A DNA stretch of 7,138 nt from an uncultured Bryobacterales bacterium. GTDB taxonomy: Bacteria > Acidobacteriota > Terriglobia > Bryobacterales > UBA6623. The stretch lies in the NCBI GenBank assembly GCA_946887065.1, contig CAMPKL010000177.1, positions 1-7,138 of the forward strand. Reading direction: 5' to 3'. A program made the position numbers and the translations under genes. Positions within the stretch are counted from its first letter, which is position 1. Every line of letters begins with the position of its first letter. Under the pieces are notes generated by a model, which saw only the letters and a program-made list of their open reading frames with translations, ran no database searches and was not told where the DNA came from. Positions 1-6,667 of the stretch are shown piece by piece.

Positions 1-431
1 TCGTAGCGCAGCGGATACCCAACTAACTTGACGTCGGTCAGGTCGGCTAAAAAATCAAACAGCGGATAGCTCGGCTTGGGAATCAATACCTCGTCGCCCG
101 GCTCGCACAGCAGCCGAAAGCAGAACGTATAGGCCTCGCTGCTGCTCGACGTCAAAATGATTCGATCCGTCGGGATCGGCGTCCCTCGCTCTTTGTAATA
201 CTGCGCCACCGCCTGGCGCGCCTCGATCCGTCCGCGCGGTTGCGGATCGTAATCCATCACGCTGGGATGCGCCAGGGCCTCACGGATCGCCTCTTCGTCA
301 TAGACAAAGCCGCAGCGCGTCGGGTTCGACTCCGTCAAATCGAAGATTTGCGCCTTCTCGCGACGCAGTTGTTTCAACCGCGAGGCTAGGCGCGTTGGCT
401 CCTGCCGCCAATCGGTGCGTTTGGCGAACAC
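1..431 (-). CDS. PLP-dependent aminotransferase, class I/II (N-terminal part, runs off the left edge)
   Basis: Reading leftward from a GTG at 429-431, the frame stays open to the window edge and gives 143 residues. The peptide looks like the N-terminal third of a fold-type I aminotransferase. It has an ESNPTRCGF segment (residues 34-42), a DPQPRGRIEARQAVAQYY stretch (62-79) matching the usual YxPxPxGxxxLRxAIAxYY region, then LTSSSSEAY (93-101), LLCEPGDEVLIPKPSYPLF (107-125) and a following helix. The PLP-binding lysine would lie outside the window, so activity cannot be judged and the substrate is unknown. GTG is the furthest upstream start possible, because an in-frame TAG sits three codons before it. 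A GGAGG (442-446 on the complement) lies 10 nt upstream, inside the preceding gene. The G of its start codon is the last base of that gene's stop (TAGTG), which suggests translational coupling. The family assignment is strong; the exact enzyme is not resolved. Confidence 0.88.
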   Translation of the reverse strand, partial: MFAKRTDWRQEPTRLASRLKQLRREKAQIFDLTESNPTRCGFVYDEEAIREALAHPSVMDYDPQPRGRIEARQAVAQYYKERGTPIPTDRIILTSSSSEAYTFCFRLLCEPGDEVLIPKPSYPLFDFLADLTDVKLVGYPLRY

Positions 432-904
432 TAGCGTCTAGCCTCCAACGCAACGCGCGTGATCTGAGAAAACCCTTCATCCACGGTCGGCGGCTCCATC
501 CCTGCCGCCATTGCTTCCATCGCCTCAGCCGCCACGCGACGATCACGCGCTTGATTGCGCATCAAACAAGTCGCCAAGGGCACATCGAACCATAGCGCTT
601 CGACCGCTGCTCCGTGCCGCTCCGCCAACTCAAAGTAGGGGACGCGGTGGACCCTTTTCAAGTGTGTCGCATCCACGTAGCTCAGCGGCTGTTGGATGCG
701 CAGCCGCAACTCCAGCAACGCTCGAAGTCCTTCGAAGACTTCCCGGTGAATCTGTTGGTTGTCTTCGTTGCCCGACAGCAGTAGACGCATGTAGTCGCTT
801 GAGAGCGGCGTGATGCCCCGAGCGATGAACCAAGTCGATTTTCCGGAGCCCGGCAATCCAACCGTGATGACGATGCGGGGAGCAACCGGTGTGGCTTCGC
901 TCAC
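431..904 (-). CDS. Stand-alone P-loop kinase, related to the polynucleotide kinase domain of Pnkp
   Basis: This 157-residue protein is an AAA-type/zeta-toxin-like P-loop phosphotransferase. Visible motifs in order: Walker A GLPGSGKST (residues 16-24); SSDYMR (35-40), whose D-x-x-R spacing matches the acceptor-binding Asp/Arg pair of T4 Pnk and bacterial Pnkp; RLRIQQPLSYVDATH (67-81) with a Walker B-like DAT; a lid-like MRNQARDRRV (115-124) with several arginines; and a C-terminal DEGFSQITRV (142-151) like the EGF-x-x-V end of Pnkp kinase domains. Pnkp kinase domains transfer the ATP gamma-phosphate to 5'-OH nucleic acid ends, but relatives phosphorylate other small substrates, so the acceptor here is open. 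It has no phosphatase or ligase domain, transmembrane segment or signal peptide, so it should be cytoplasmic. The start is GTG (902-904), overlapping the upstream acyl-CoA dehydrogenase stop as GTGA, and its own stop overlaps the aminotransferase start. The fold is confident, the Pnkp-like subfamily moderately so, and the biological role unknown. Confidence 0.87.
   Translation of the reverse strand: MSEATPVAPRIVITVGLPGSGKSTWFIARGITPLSSDYMRLLLSGNEDNQQIHREVFEGLRALLELRLRIQQPLSYVDATHLKRVHRVPYFELAERHGAAVEALWFDVPLATCLMRNQARDRRVAAEAMEAMAAGMEPPTVDEGFSQITRVALEARR
442..446 (-). promoter_or_regulatory. Shine-Dalgarno site for the aminotransferase
   Basis: The complement reads GGAGG here, 10 nt before the GTG at 429-431, within the last codons of the upstream kinase gene. 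It supports the GTG as the true start, where the overlap with the previous stop leaves no room for an intergenic leader. Confidence 0.6.
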
Positions 905-2670
905 AGCGTGTATCGCTCAGCTTCGATCAGACGATCGGCGACGCGCCGGCGCGCTCCGATGACGTCGACCAATGGATAACGCGACAGCCGCCGCAGAACG
1001 CCATGGTACTGCTGCTGTTTTGCGCCTTCCAGACAATTCGCCAAGACAATCTCGGCGTTACGCGAGATCTCAACCATGAGATCCCGCGATGCGACTCGCA
1101 CCATGTCGCGAGCGGTCTCGCCGCCCTTGCTGCCGCCGATCTTCTCCGCCCTCAAATAGGCCGACTCCATGGAGTAAGCCGCAATCACAATCTCCGCAAT
1201 GGCGTACACGACCTCTTGCTCTTCTTCGATCTTCGACCCGTACTTCTGGTAGCCGATGCCCGCCGCGACCAAAGCGACTTTCTTGGCGCGATCCACGAGC
1301 TCCGCCTCGGCCGCCAGCCCGTCGCCGTTTGCTCCAATATCTCCGGAAGGCGTAGCCAACTCCGCCATCAACTGCATAACCGCGCCCATCAGCGGCAAAC
1401 GATCCTGCGCGGCGCGCTTCAGCAACATGCCGACCGCCAACAGCCGGTTGATCTCGTTCGTGCCTTCGAAGATGCGGTTGATTCGTTCATCCCGGTAACT
1501 GCGCTCCACCGCATAGTCTTGGTGAAAGCCGTAACCGCCGTGCACCTGCACGCCCTCGTCGGCGACATAGCGCAGAGCCTCTGTCGCGACGACCTTGGCT
1601 ATGGCGCATTCGATTGCGTACTCTTCGATCGCGCCAAGCATCTTCTTGGCCGCTTCCGGGTCTTCCCACGAAACGCTGCCGAGCCGTCGATCGATCAGTC
1701 CGCCCGTGCGATACGTCACTGACTCGGCCACAAATGTCCGTATCGCCGATTCAGCCAGCTTCTGCCGTACCGCGCCGAACTGCGCAATCGGCTGCCCAAA
1801 CGCCTTGCGTTCCTTGGCGTAACGGATCGACTCGCCAATCACCGTCTTGCACCCGCCGACGCATGACGCGCCCAGCTTCAGCCGTCCAATATTCAAGATG
1901 TTGAAGGCGATGACGTGTCCGCGTCCGATGTCTCCGAGCACGTTGCCGGCGGGGACCTTCACGCCATCGAGAAACAGCGGCGTGGTCGAGCTGCCGTGGA
2001 TCCCCATCTTGTGTTCTTCCGCTCCCGGCTTCACGCCGTCGAAAGACTTCTCCACAAGAAACGCCGTGAACTTCTCGCCGTCTACCTTCGCGAACACGGT
2101 GAAGATGTCCGCCCAGCCGCCGTTCGAGATCCACATCTTCTGACCGTTCAGCACATAGTGCAAACCGTCTTCGCTCAATTTCGCTGTCGTCCGCGCTGCC
2201 AGGGCGTCGCTTCCCGCCTGCGGCTCGCTCAGGCAGTAGGCCGCAAGCAACTCGCCCGAGGCCATCCGCGACAAATATTTCCGCTTCTGCTCGTCCGTCC
2301 CGAAGAAAACCAACGGCAGCGTGCCGATGCCCGAATGCGCGCCGTACGTCACTGAGAACGACGCATACCCGCCAAGCGACTCTGCCACGAGCAACTGGCT
2401 CGTGAGGTCCATCTCCAGTCCGTCGTACTTTTCGGGAACCAGAATCGAAAGCAGACCGAGTTCGCCCGCTTTGCGAATCAGCCCGCGCGCCAGCCCGTCT
2501 TCCTTCTGTTCGTAGCGTGCAATGACGGGCAGAATCTCTTCGGCCATAAATCGATCCGCCGTCGCTTTCGTCTGGCGCTGCTCTGCGCTGAAATCTTCCG
2601 GCGTGAAGGCCGACGAGGGTTCCGTAGACGCGATCAGAAATCCGCCGCCGGCGGGTGTTTCGTTGGCCAT
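901..2670 (-). CDS. Acyl-CoA dehydrogenase with C-terminal extension (VLCAD/ACAD9-like, FadE role)
   Basis: This 589-residue flavoenzyme should catalyse FAD-dependent alpha,beta-dehydrogenation of an acyl-CoA, the first step of beta-oxidation, passing electrons to electron-transfer flavoprotein. It has the N-terminal helical domain (about 25-140), the FAD/substrate beta-domain with YCLSEPQAGSD (145-155) and KMWISNGG (178-185), then the C-terminal helical domain with ERKAFGQPIAQFG (287-299), a VQVHGGYGF segment (375-382) and RIFEGTNEINRLL (399-411). Glu402 in FEGTNE matches the catalytic base position of VLCAD and MCAD. The residues after about 415 form an extra, mostly helical region. They make the protein some 200 longer than short- and medium-chain enzymes and similar in build to VLCAD/ACAD9 and Bacillus-type FadE, which suggests longer acyl substrates (inference). 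No signal peptide is present. The ATG start lies 1 nt after the fadA stop. There is no strong Shine-Dalgarno, so translation probably depends on coupling. Its stop overlaps the kinase start. Confidence 0.96.
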   Translation of the reverse strand: MANETPAGGGFLIASTEPSSAFTPEDFSAEQRQTKATADRFMAEEILPVIARYEQKEDGLARGLIRKAGELGLLSILVPEKYDGLEMDLTSQLLVAESLGGYASFSVTYGAHSGIGTLPLVFFGTDEQKRKYLSRMASGELLAAYCLSEPQAGSDALAARTTAKLSEDGLHYVLNGQKMWISNGGWADIFTVFAKVDGEKFTAFLVEKSFDGVKPGAEEHKMGIHGSSTTPLFLDGVKVPAGNVLGDIGRGHVIAFNILNIGRLKLGASCVGGCKTVIGESIRYAKERKAFGQPIAQFGAVRQKLAESAIRTFVAESVTYRTGGLIDRRLGSVSWEDPEAAKKMLGAIEEYAIECAIAKVVATEALRYVADEGVQVHGGYGFHQDYAVERSYRDERINRIFEGTNEINRLLAVGMLLKRAAQDRLPLMGAVMQLMAELATPSGDIGANGDGLAAEAELVDRAKKVALVAAGIGYQKYGSKIEEEQEVVYAIAEIVIAAYSMESAYLRAEKIGGSKGGETARDMVRVASRDLMVEISRNAEIVLANCLEGAKQQQYHGVLRRLSRYPLVDVIGARRRVADRLIEAERYTL

Positions 2671-2671
2671 G

Positions 2672-3853
2672 TTAGTCCAACCGTTCGAAGATGCCCGCCG
2701 CGCCCTGGCCGCCGCCCACGCACATCGTCACCATGCCGTAGCGCACCTTGCGTCGATGCATTTCACGCAGCAGGGTCGCGGTAAGTTTCGATCCTGTCGC
2801 CCCCAGCGGATGTCCCAGCGCCACGGCGCCGCCGTTCACATTGACGATCTCCGGGTTCAGGCCGGCCTTGTCGATCACCGCCAGCGCTTGCGCTGCGAAC
2901 GCCTCGTTCAACTCGATCACGCCGATGTCGCTTAACTTCAACCCCGCCAAACCAAGCGCCTTCGGGATGGCCACCACCGGCCCAACGCCCATGATTTCCG
3001 GCGGCACTCCGGCCGCGGCGAAACTGACGAATCGCGCCATCGGTTTCAGCCCCAATTCCTTGGCTCGCGGCGCGGACATCACAATCGCCGCCGCGGCGCC
3101 GTCGCTCGTCTGCGAAGAGTTGCCGGCCGTCACCTGCCCCTTGGCATGGAACACCGGCCTGAGCCCGGCTAGCGCTTCGAACGAAGTGTCTCGCCGCACT
3201 CCCTCGTCCGTGTCAAAGCGCAGCTCCTGCCGTCGCGGCTTGCCGTTATTCGACGGCGTGACGAACTCGACGTCCAGCGGCACAATCTCATCGTCAAACG
3301 CGCCGGCATCCTGCGCCGCCGCCGCCTTCCGATGACTGGCCAGAGCGAATGCGTCGGCCCGCTCGCGGCTAATGCCGTGCAGCCGTGCGACGTTTTCCGC
3401 CGTGAGACCCATGTTGATGTAGACCTCGGGCAGTCTCTCGATCAGCCAAGGGTTCGGGGCCAACTTGTGACCGGCCGGCGGAATCAAACTCATCGATTCG
3501 GCGCCGCCCGCGATCATCACTTCCGATCCGCCGCCGCGAATCCGCTCCGCCGCCATGGCAATCGTTTGCAGACCCGACGAGCAAAACCGATTGACCGTCG
3601 CGCCCGGCGTCGAATCCGGCAATCCCGCCCGCAACGCGATCACGCGGCCCATATTCATGCCCTGCTCGGCCTCGGGCATCGCGCAGCCGATTAATACGTC
3701 GTCAATTTCATCGGGATCGAGTTCGGGCGTCCGCGCCAGCAGTTCCTGGATGACGGCTGCCGCCATGTCGTCCGGGCGAGTGGCCCGCAACGTGCCCCGA
3801 GGGGCTTTGCCCACGGCGGTTCGTAGGCAATTTACAATCACGGCTTCCGGCAT
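2672..3853 (-). CDS. fadA: 3-ketoacyl-CoA thiolase (acetyl-CoA C-acyltransferase)
   Basis: This 393-residue thiolase has the standard family length and all catalytic signatures. Cys91 in NRFCSSG is the acyl-accepting nucleophile, NEAFA (316-320) carries the oxyanion-hole asparagine, His348 is in GGAVALGHPLGATGS (341-355), and Cys378 in MCVGGGQG (377-384) is the acid/base cysteine. In beta-oxidation it cleaves 3-ketoacyl-CoA with CoA to give acetyl-CoA and a shortened acyl-CoA. The adjacent acyl-CoA dehydrogenase supports this degradative role over biosynthetic acetoacetyl-CoA formation. The start is ATG at 3851-3853, preceded by AAGGAG (3858-3863 on the complement). It is the first gene of the tight four-gene set, 73 nt downstream of the glucosidase stop, with a promoter-like element in that gap. 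The usual FadB partner is absent from the window. The family is certain; the choice of the name fadA rests on context. Confidence 0.95.
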   Translation of the reverse strand: MPEAVIVNCLRTAVGKAPRGTLRATRPDDMAAAVIQELLARTPELDPDEIDDVLIGCAMPEAEQGMNMGRVIALRAGLPDSTPGATVNRFCSSGLQTIAMAAERIRGGGSEVMIAGGAESMSLIPPAGHKLAPNPWLIERLPEVYINMGLTAENVARLHGISRERADAFALASHRKAAAAQDAGAFDDEIVPLDVEFVTPSNNGKPRRQELRFDTDEGVRRDTSFEALAGLRPVFHAKGQVTAGNSSQTSDGAAAAIVMSAPRAKELGLKPMARFVSFAAAGVPPEIMGVGPVVAIPKALGLAGLKLSDIGVIELNEAFAAQALAVIDKAGLNPEIVNVNGGAVALGHPLGATGSKLTATLLREMHRRKVRYGMVTMCVGGGQGAAGIFERLD

Positions 3854-3857
3854 AACG

Positions 3858-3863
3858 CTCCTT
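3858..3863 (-). promoter_or_regulatory. Shine-Dalgarno site of fadA
   Basis: The complement reads AAGGAG, ending 4 nt before the fadA ATG. It is the strongest ribosome binding site in the four-gene cluster, as expected for its first gene. Confidence 0.65.
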
Positions 3864-3881
3864 CTCCGGTTCTCGACTCCG

Positions 3882-3900
3882 CCCGTATTTTAGCGGGTTA
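3882..3900 (-). promoter_or_regulatory. Candidate promoter core for the fadA operon
   Basis: On the minus strand this reads TAACCCGCTAAAATACGGG. It contains TAAAAT (3887-3892), one mismatch from the TATAAT -10 hexamer, flanked by CCCG and CGGG arms. It lies 33 nt before the fadA ATG, which suits a short leader. No TTGACA-like -35 is visible 16-18 nt upstream. The main support is that 15 of 19 bases recur in the same orientation before the metallopeptidase gene (6632-6650). Confidence 0.45.
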
Positions 3901-3926
3901 GAAATCCTGCCATCGCGCGGCATCTC

Positions 3927-6584
3927 CTAGCCCTTCGCGGGGTCCCTCTCCCCCGACTGCTCCAACAGCTTCGCGATCAACCCTGTCCAGCCCGTTTGGT
4001 GCGATGCTCCCAAGCCCTGTCCCGTGTCACCATCGAAGAACTCGTGGAACAGCAAGAGATCGCGGAAATGCGTGCCGGCATGAATCGAATCAACCTTGCC
4101 GAAAATCGCACGCCTTCCCGACGCCTCCTTCAAAAACGGCTTGCCCAGACGCCGCGAGATTTCCGCCGCAACCTCGTTGAGGTGCTTTGACTCGGTCGAC
4201 CCTGTCGGGAACTCAACCTTCCAGTCGTCTCCCAGGTAGCGGTGGAACCGCTGCAGCGATTCGATCAACAAATAGTTCAGCGGAAACCACACCGGCCCGC
4301 GCCAGTTCGAGTTGCCGCCGAACATGTGCGTCTTCGATTCCGCCGGTTCGTACTCGATCTGATACGTCCGCCCGTCCAATTCGACCGAATAGGGATTCTC
4401 TTTGTGAAACCGCGACATCGACCGAATCCCATGCGGCGCCAAAAACTCTTCTTCATCCAACATCGGTTTCAGGATGCGTTCCAATCGTTTCGGATTGACG
4501 ACCGACAACAGCCGCCTCGTGCGCCCGTCCACCGTGGTCGATTCCGTCAGATGCTGCCGGAACCACGGCCGGTTGTCGGTGAACCACTGCATGCGCCGCT
4601 TAAATCCCGGCAACGCATCCACGACGTCAGGCTCCAGCGTCTGCACCGCGAACAGCGGAATCAGGCCCACCATCGAACGCACCCGCATCTTCTCCGCGGT
4701 TCCATCCTCTCGATGCAACACGTCGTAGTAAAATCCGTCTTCTTCGTCCCACAATTCCAACGAGTCGCGCCCGAAACCATGCATCGCATGCGTAATGTAG
4801 ACGAAGTGCTCGAAGAACTTGCTCGCCACATCGGCGTAGGAGCGATTGTGCTGCGCTAACTCTAAGGCGATCGTCAGCATGTTCAAACAGAACATGGCCA
4901 TCCAACTCGTCGAGTCCGACTGAGCCAACCGCAAGCCAGGCGGTATATTCGAGCGGTCAAATAGACCGATGTTATCCAGCCCCAGAAAGCCGCCCTGGAA
5001 CAAATTGTTGCCGTCCGGATCCTTGCGGTTTACCCACCAGGTGAAATTCAGCAACAGCTTGTGGAAGACGCGCTCCAGGAAGCCCAGATCGCCCTCGCCC
5101 CTGATCCGTTTCTCAATCTTGTACACGCGCCACGCCGCCCAAGCATGAACGGGCGGATTGACGTCCGAAAAATTCCACTCGTAGGCCGGTATTTGCCCGT
5201 TAGGATGCATGTACCATTCGCGCAACAGCAGAATGAGTTGCTCCTTGGCGAAGTCCGGATCGATGGCAGCCAGCGGAACGCAGTGGAAGGCCAAATCCCA
5301 CGCCGCATACCAGGGGTACTCCCACTTGTCCGGCATCGAAATGATGTCTTCGTTGTAGAGGTGACGCCAGTCGGAATTACGGCCGACATGCCGGCTCGGC
5401 GGCGCGGGCGGGCCTACCGGATCTCCTTGGAGCCAGGTGGCGACGTCGAAGTGATAAAACTGTTTGCTCCAAAGCAATCCCGCATAGGCTTGACGCTGAA
5501 TGCGCCGAGCATCTTCGGAGAGTCCCGGCGCCGCGGCTCGACGTGCGAAGAAGGCGTCGGCCTCGGTGCGCCGCAACTCGAATAGAGCGTCGTGTTGGAG
5601 CGCAGCTTCGCCCATCTGATCCGTGAGCAGCAGCTCGACCTGGAGCGATCCGCCCGCTGGAACTCGCTCCCGGTAGAGAGCGGCGGCCTTGGTTCCTTTT
5701 AGCGCCGGATTTACCGCGATCTTAGAACGGCTGACCAGGTAGTCATGAAAGGCGTTCTTCGTGTACGGCACATCATTCGGCTGCCCGTAGAGCGCCCGCT
5801 TATTCGTGTCGTTTTCTGTAAATAACAGTACGGGGTTGCCGCCGCAAACGAGCTGTCTCAGCCCGTAGTACTCGTGCTCCACTTCGATCGTGCCGGCGTT
5901 GGGATAACGCAGCCCCGCTCTCAACTCCGGCTTGCTCGCCCCGTTGCCCCAAGCCCAAGTATTGCGGAACCAAATCGTCGGCAGTAGGTGCAGTTCCGCC
6001 TCCTGCGGCCCCCGGTTGTAGGCCGTAATGCGGATCGCAATCTCTTCCGGCGTACTCTTGGCATACTCGACAAACACGTCGAAATAGCGGTCGTGGTCGA
6101 ATACTCCCGTGTCCGCGAGCTCGAACTCGGGTTCCAACTTTCCGCGCCGCGCATTTTCTTCCACCAATTGCCGATACGGAAAGGCCGCCTGCGGGTACTT
6201 GTACAAATATTTCATGTACGAGTGCGTCGGCGTGGAATCGAGGTAGTAGTAGAGCTCCTTGACGTCCTCGCCGTGGTTGCCCTGATGCCCGGTCAGCCCG
6301 AATAGCCGCTCTTTGAGGATGGGATCGCGTCCGTTCCACAGCGCAAGCGAAAAGCAGATGTACTGCCGGCGGTCCGAGATACCGGCCAAGCCATCCTCAC
6401 CCCAGCGATAGGCGCGCAAATGGGAATGTTCGTGAGGAAAGGACCACCAAGCTTGTTGGGCGGCGGAGTAGTCTTCGCGGACGACCCCCCACTGCCGTTC
6501 GCTGAGATACGGACCCCATCGCTTCCAGTGCGCCTTCCGTTCACGGCTCTCCTCGAGGCGCTGTCCTTCAGCGGTCAGAGGCAT
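3927..6584 (-). CDS. GH63-like glucosidase (MGH1-like glycoside hydrolase), cytoplasmic
   Basis: This is a large glycoside hydrolase of the bacterial 'glucosidase' type, related to GH63 and mannosylglycerate-hydrolase-like proteins. It is 885 residues from the ATG at 6582-6584, or 890 from an in-frame TTG at 6597-6599; numbering here uses the longer form. I prefer ATG because no Shine-Dalgarno precedes the TTG. A beta-rich N-terminal part (to about 340) includes [11 protein letters not shown] (28-38) and [11 protein letters not shown] (63-73). An (alpha/alpha)6-barrel part (about 360-880) includes [14 protein letters not shown] (426-439), [14 protein letters not shown] (537-550), [16 protein letters not shown] (761-776) and [11 protein letters not shown] (864-874). 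By motif analogy with YgjK and ER glucosidase I, Asp542 is a candidate general acid and Glu853 (in FHEFF) a candidate general base. There is no signal peptide, so it probably acts on an intracellular alpha-glucoside; the substrate is unknown. Its neighbours are not sugar genes, so context does not help. It is complete and unbroken. Confidence 0.9.
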   Translation of the reverse strand: MPLTAEGQRLEESRERKAHWKRWGPYLSERQWGVVREDYSAAQQAWWSFPHEHSHLRAYRWGEDGLAGISDRRQYICFSLALWNGRDPILKERLFGLTGHQGNHGEDVKELYYYLDSTPTHSYMKYLYKYPQAAFPYRQLVEENARRGKLEPEFELADTGVFDHDRYFDVFVEYAKSTPEEIAIRITAYNRGPQEAELHLLPTIWFRNTWAWGNGASKPELRAGLRYPNAGTIEVEHEYYGLRQLVCGGNPVLLFTENDTNKRALYGQPNDVPYTKNAFHDYLVSRSKIAVNPALKGTKAAALYRERVPAGGSLQVELLLTDQMGEAALQHDALFELRRTEADAFFARRAAAPGLSEDARRIQRQAYAGLLWSKQFYHFDVATWLQGDPVGPPAPPSRHVGRNSDWRHLYNEDIISMPDKWEYPWYAAWDLAFHCVPLAAIDPDFAKEQLILLLREWYMHPNGQIPAYEWNFSDVNPPVHAWAAWRVYKIEKRIRGEGDLGFLERVFHKLLLNFTWWVNRKDPDGNNLFQGGFLGLDNIGLFDRSNIPPGLRLAQSDSTSWMAMFCLNMLTIALELAQHNRSYADVASKFFEHFVYITHAMHGFGRDSLELWDEEDGFYYDVLHREDGTAEKMRVRSMVGLIPLFAVQTLEPDVVDALPGFKRRMQWFTDNRPWFRQHLTESTTVDGRTRRLLSVVNPKRLERILKPMLDEEEFLAPHGIRSMSRFHKENPYSVELDGRTYQIEYEPAESKTHMFGGNSNWRGPVWFPLNYLLIESLQRFHRYLGDDWKVEFPTGSTESKHLNEVAAEISRRLGKPFLKEASGRRAIFGKVDSIHAGTHFRDLLLFHEFFDGDTGQGLGASHQTGWTGLIAKLLEQSGERDPAKG

Positions 6585-6631
6585 ACGCTCAGGCTTCAAA
6601 CACTGATCGTACCGAAACCGGTCTGAGTGCG

Positions 6632-6650
6632 TAGCCCGCTAGAATGCGGT
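6632..6650 (+). promoter_or_regulatory. Candidate promoter core for the metallopeptidase gene
   Basis: The sequence TAGCCCGCTAGAATGCGGT contains TAGAAT (6640-6645), one mismatch from TATAAT, framed by the inverted arms CCGC (6636-6639) and GCGG (6646-6649). It ends 22 nt before the GTG start (measured from the hexamer), giving a leader of roughly 15 nt. No convincing -35 is present. It matches the element before fadA at 15 of 19 positions. Confidence 0.5.
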
Positions 6651-6660
6651 AACTAGGGCT
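6633..6660. repeat. Imperfect inverted repeat over the metallopeptidase promoter
   Basis: AGCCC-gc-TAG at 6633-6642 pairs with CTAGGGCT at 6653-6660, eight base pairs with a 2-nt bulge. The arms enclose the TAGAAT hexamer's downstream part and the smaller CCGC/GCGG pair. It could be an operator for a dimeric regulator or simply chance in GC-rich DNA. Confidence 0.35.
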
Positions 6661-6667
6661 TTGTGCC

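Larger units (their letters stand above)
6600..6667. promoter_or_regulatory. Divergent intergenic region between glucosidase and metallopeptidase genes
   Basis: These 68 bases separate two genes read outward and so should hold both promoters. The plus-strand side has a good -10 (see 6632-6650). On the minus strand the best candidate is a weak TACGAT (6605-6610), four of six bases matching TATAAT. It would put transcription start very close to the glucosidase TTG/ATG, and no -35 supports it. No terminator or riboswitch is visible. Confidence 0.45.

Noticed and set aside
298..595. Short open frames on both strands over the kinase/aminotransferase junction
   Set aside because: The codon frames of the kinase and aminotransferase fully account for this stretch, meeting at the TAGTG overlap.
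889..1722. A 277-codon open frame on the plus strand, opposite the acyl-CoA dehydrogenase
   Set aside because: It is antisense to a certain enzyme gene, its peptide has no recognisable domain and many Arg/His/Gln residues typical of GC-rich shadows, and it has no ribosome binding site or promoter of its own.
2748..3335. A 195-codon plus-strand open frame opposite fadA
   Set aside because: It is a shadow of the thiolase; its Ser/Pro/Ala-rich composition mirrors the codon bias of the real gene and no family is recognisable.
3882..3897. CCCG-N8-CGGG as a rho-independent terminator after the glucosidase
   Set aside because: The stem is only 4 bp and no T-run follows in the direction of transcription; its resemblance to the element at 6632-6650 fits a promoter better.
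4242..4859. A 205-codon plus-strand open frame (and a similar 174-codon one at 5061-5585) opposite the glucosidase
   Set aside because: Both lie wholly inside a well-supported minus-strand gene and encode Arg/Pro/His-rich peptides without motifs.
5800..6339. A 179-codon minus-strand frame within the glucosidase
   Set aside because: It is an alternative frame on the coding strand of the glucosidase; the peptide is Arg/Gly/Ala rich and featureless. A frameshift is unnecessary because the glucosidase frame is continuous.
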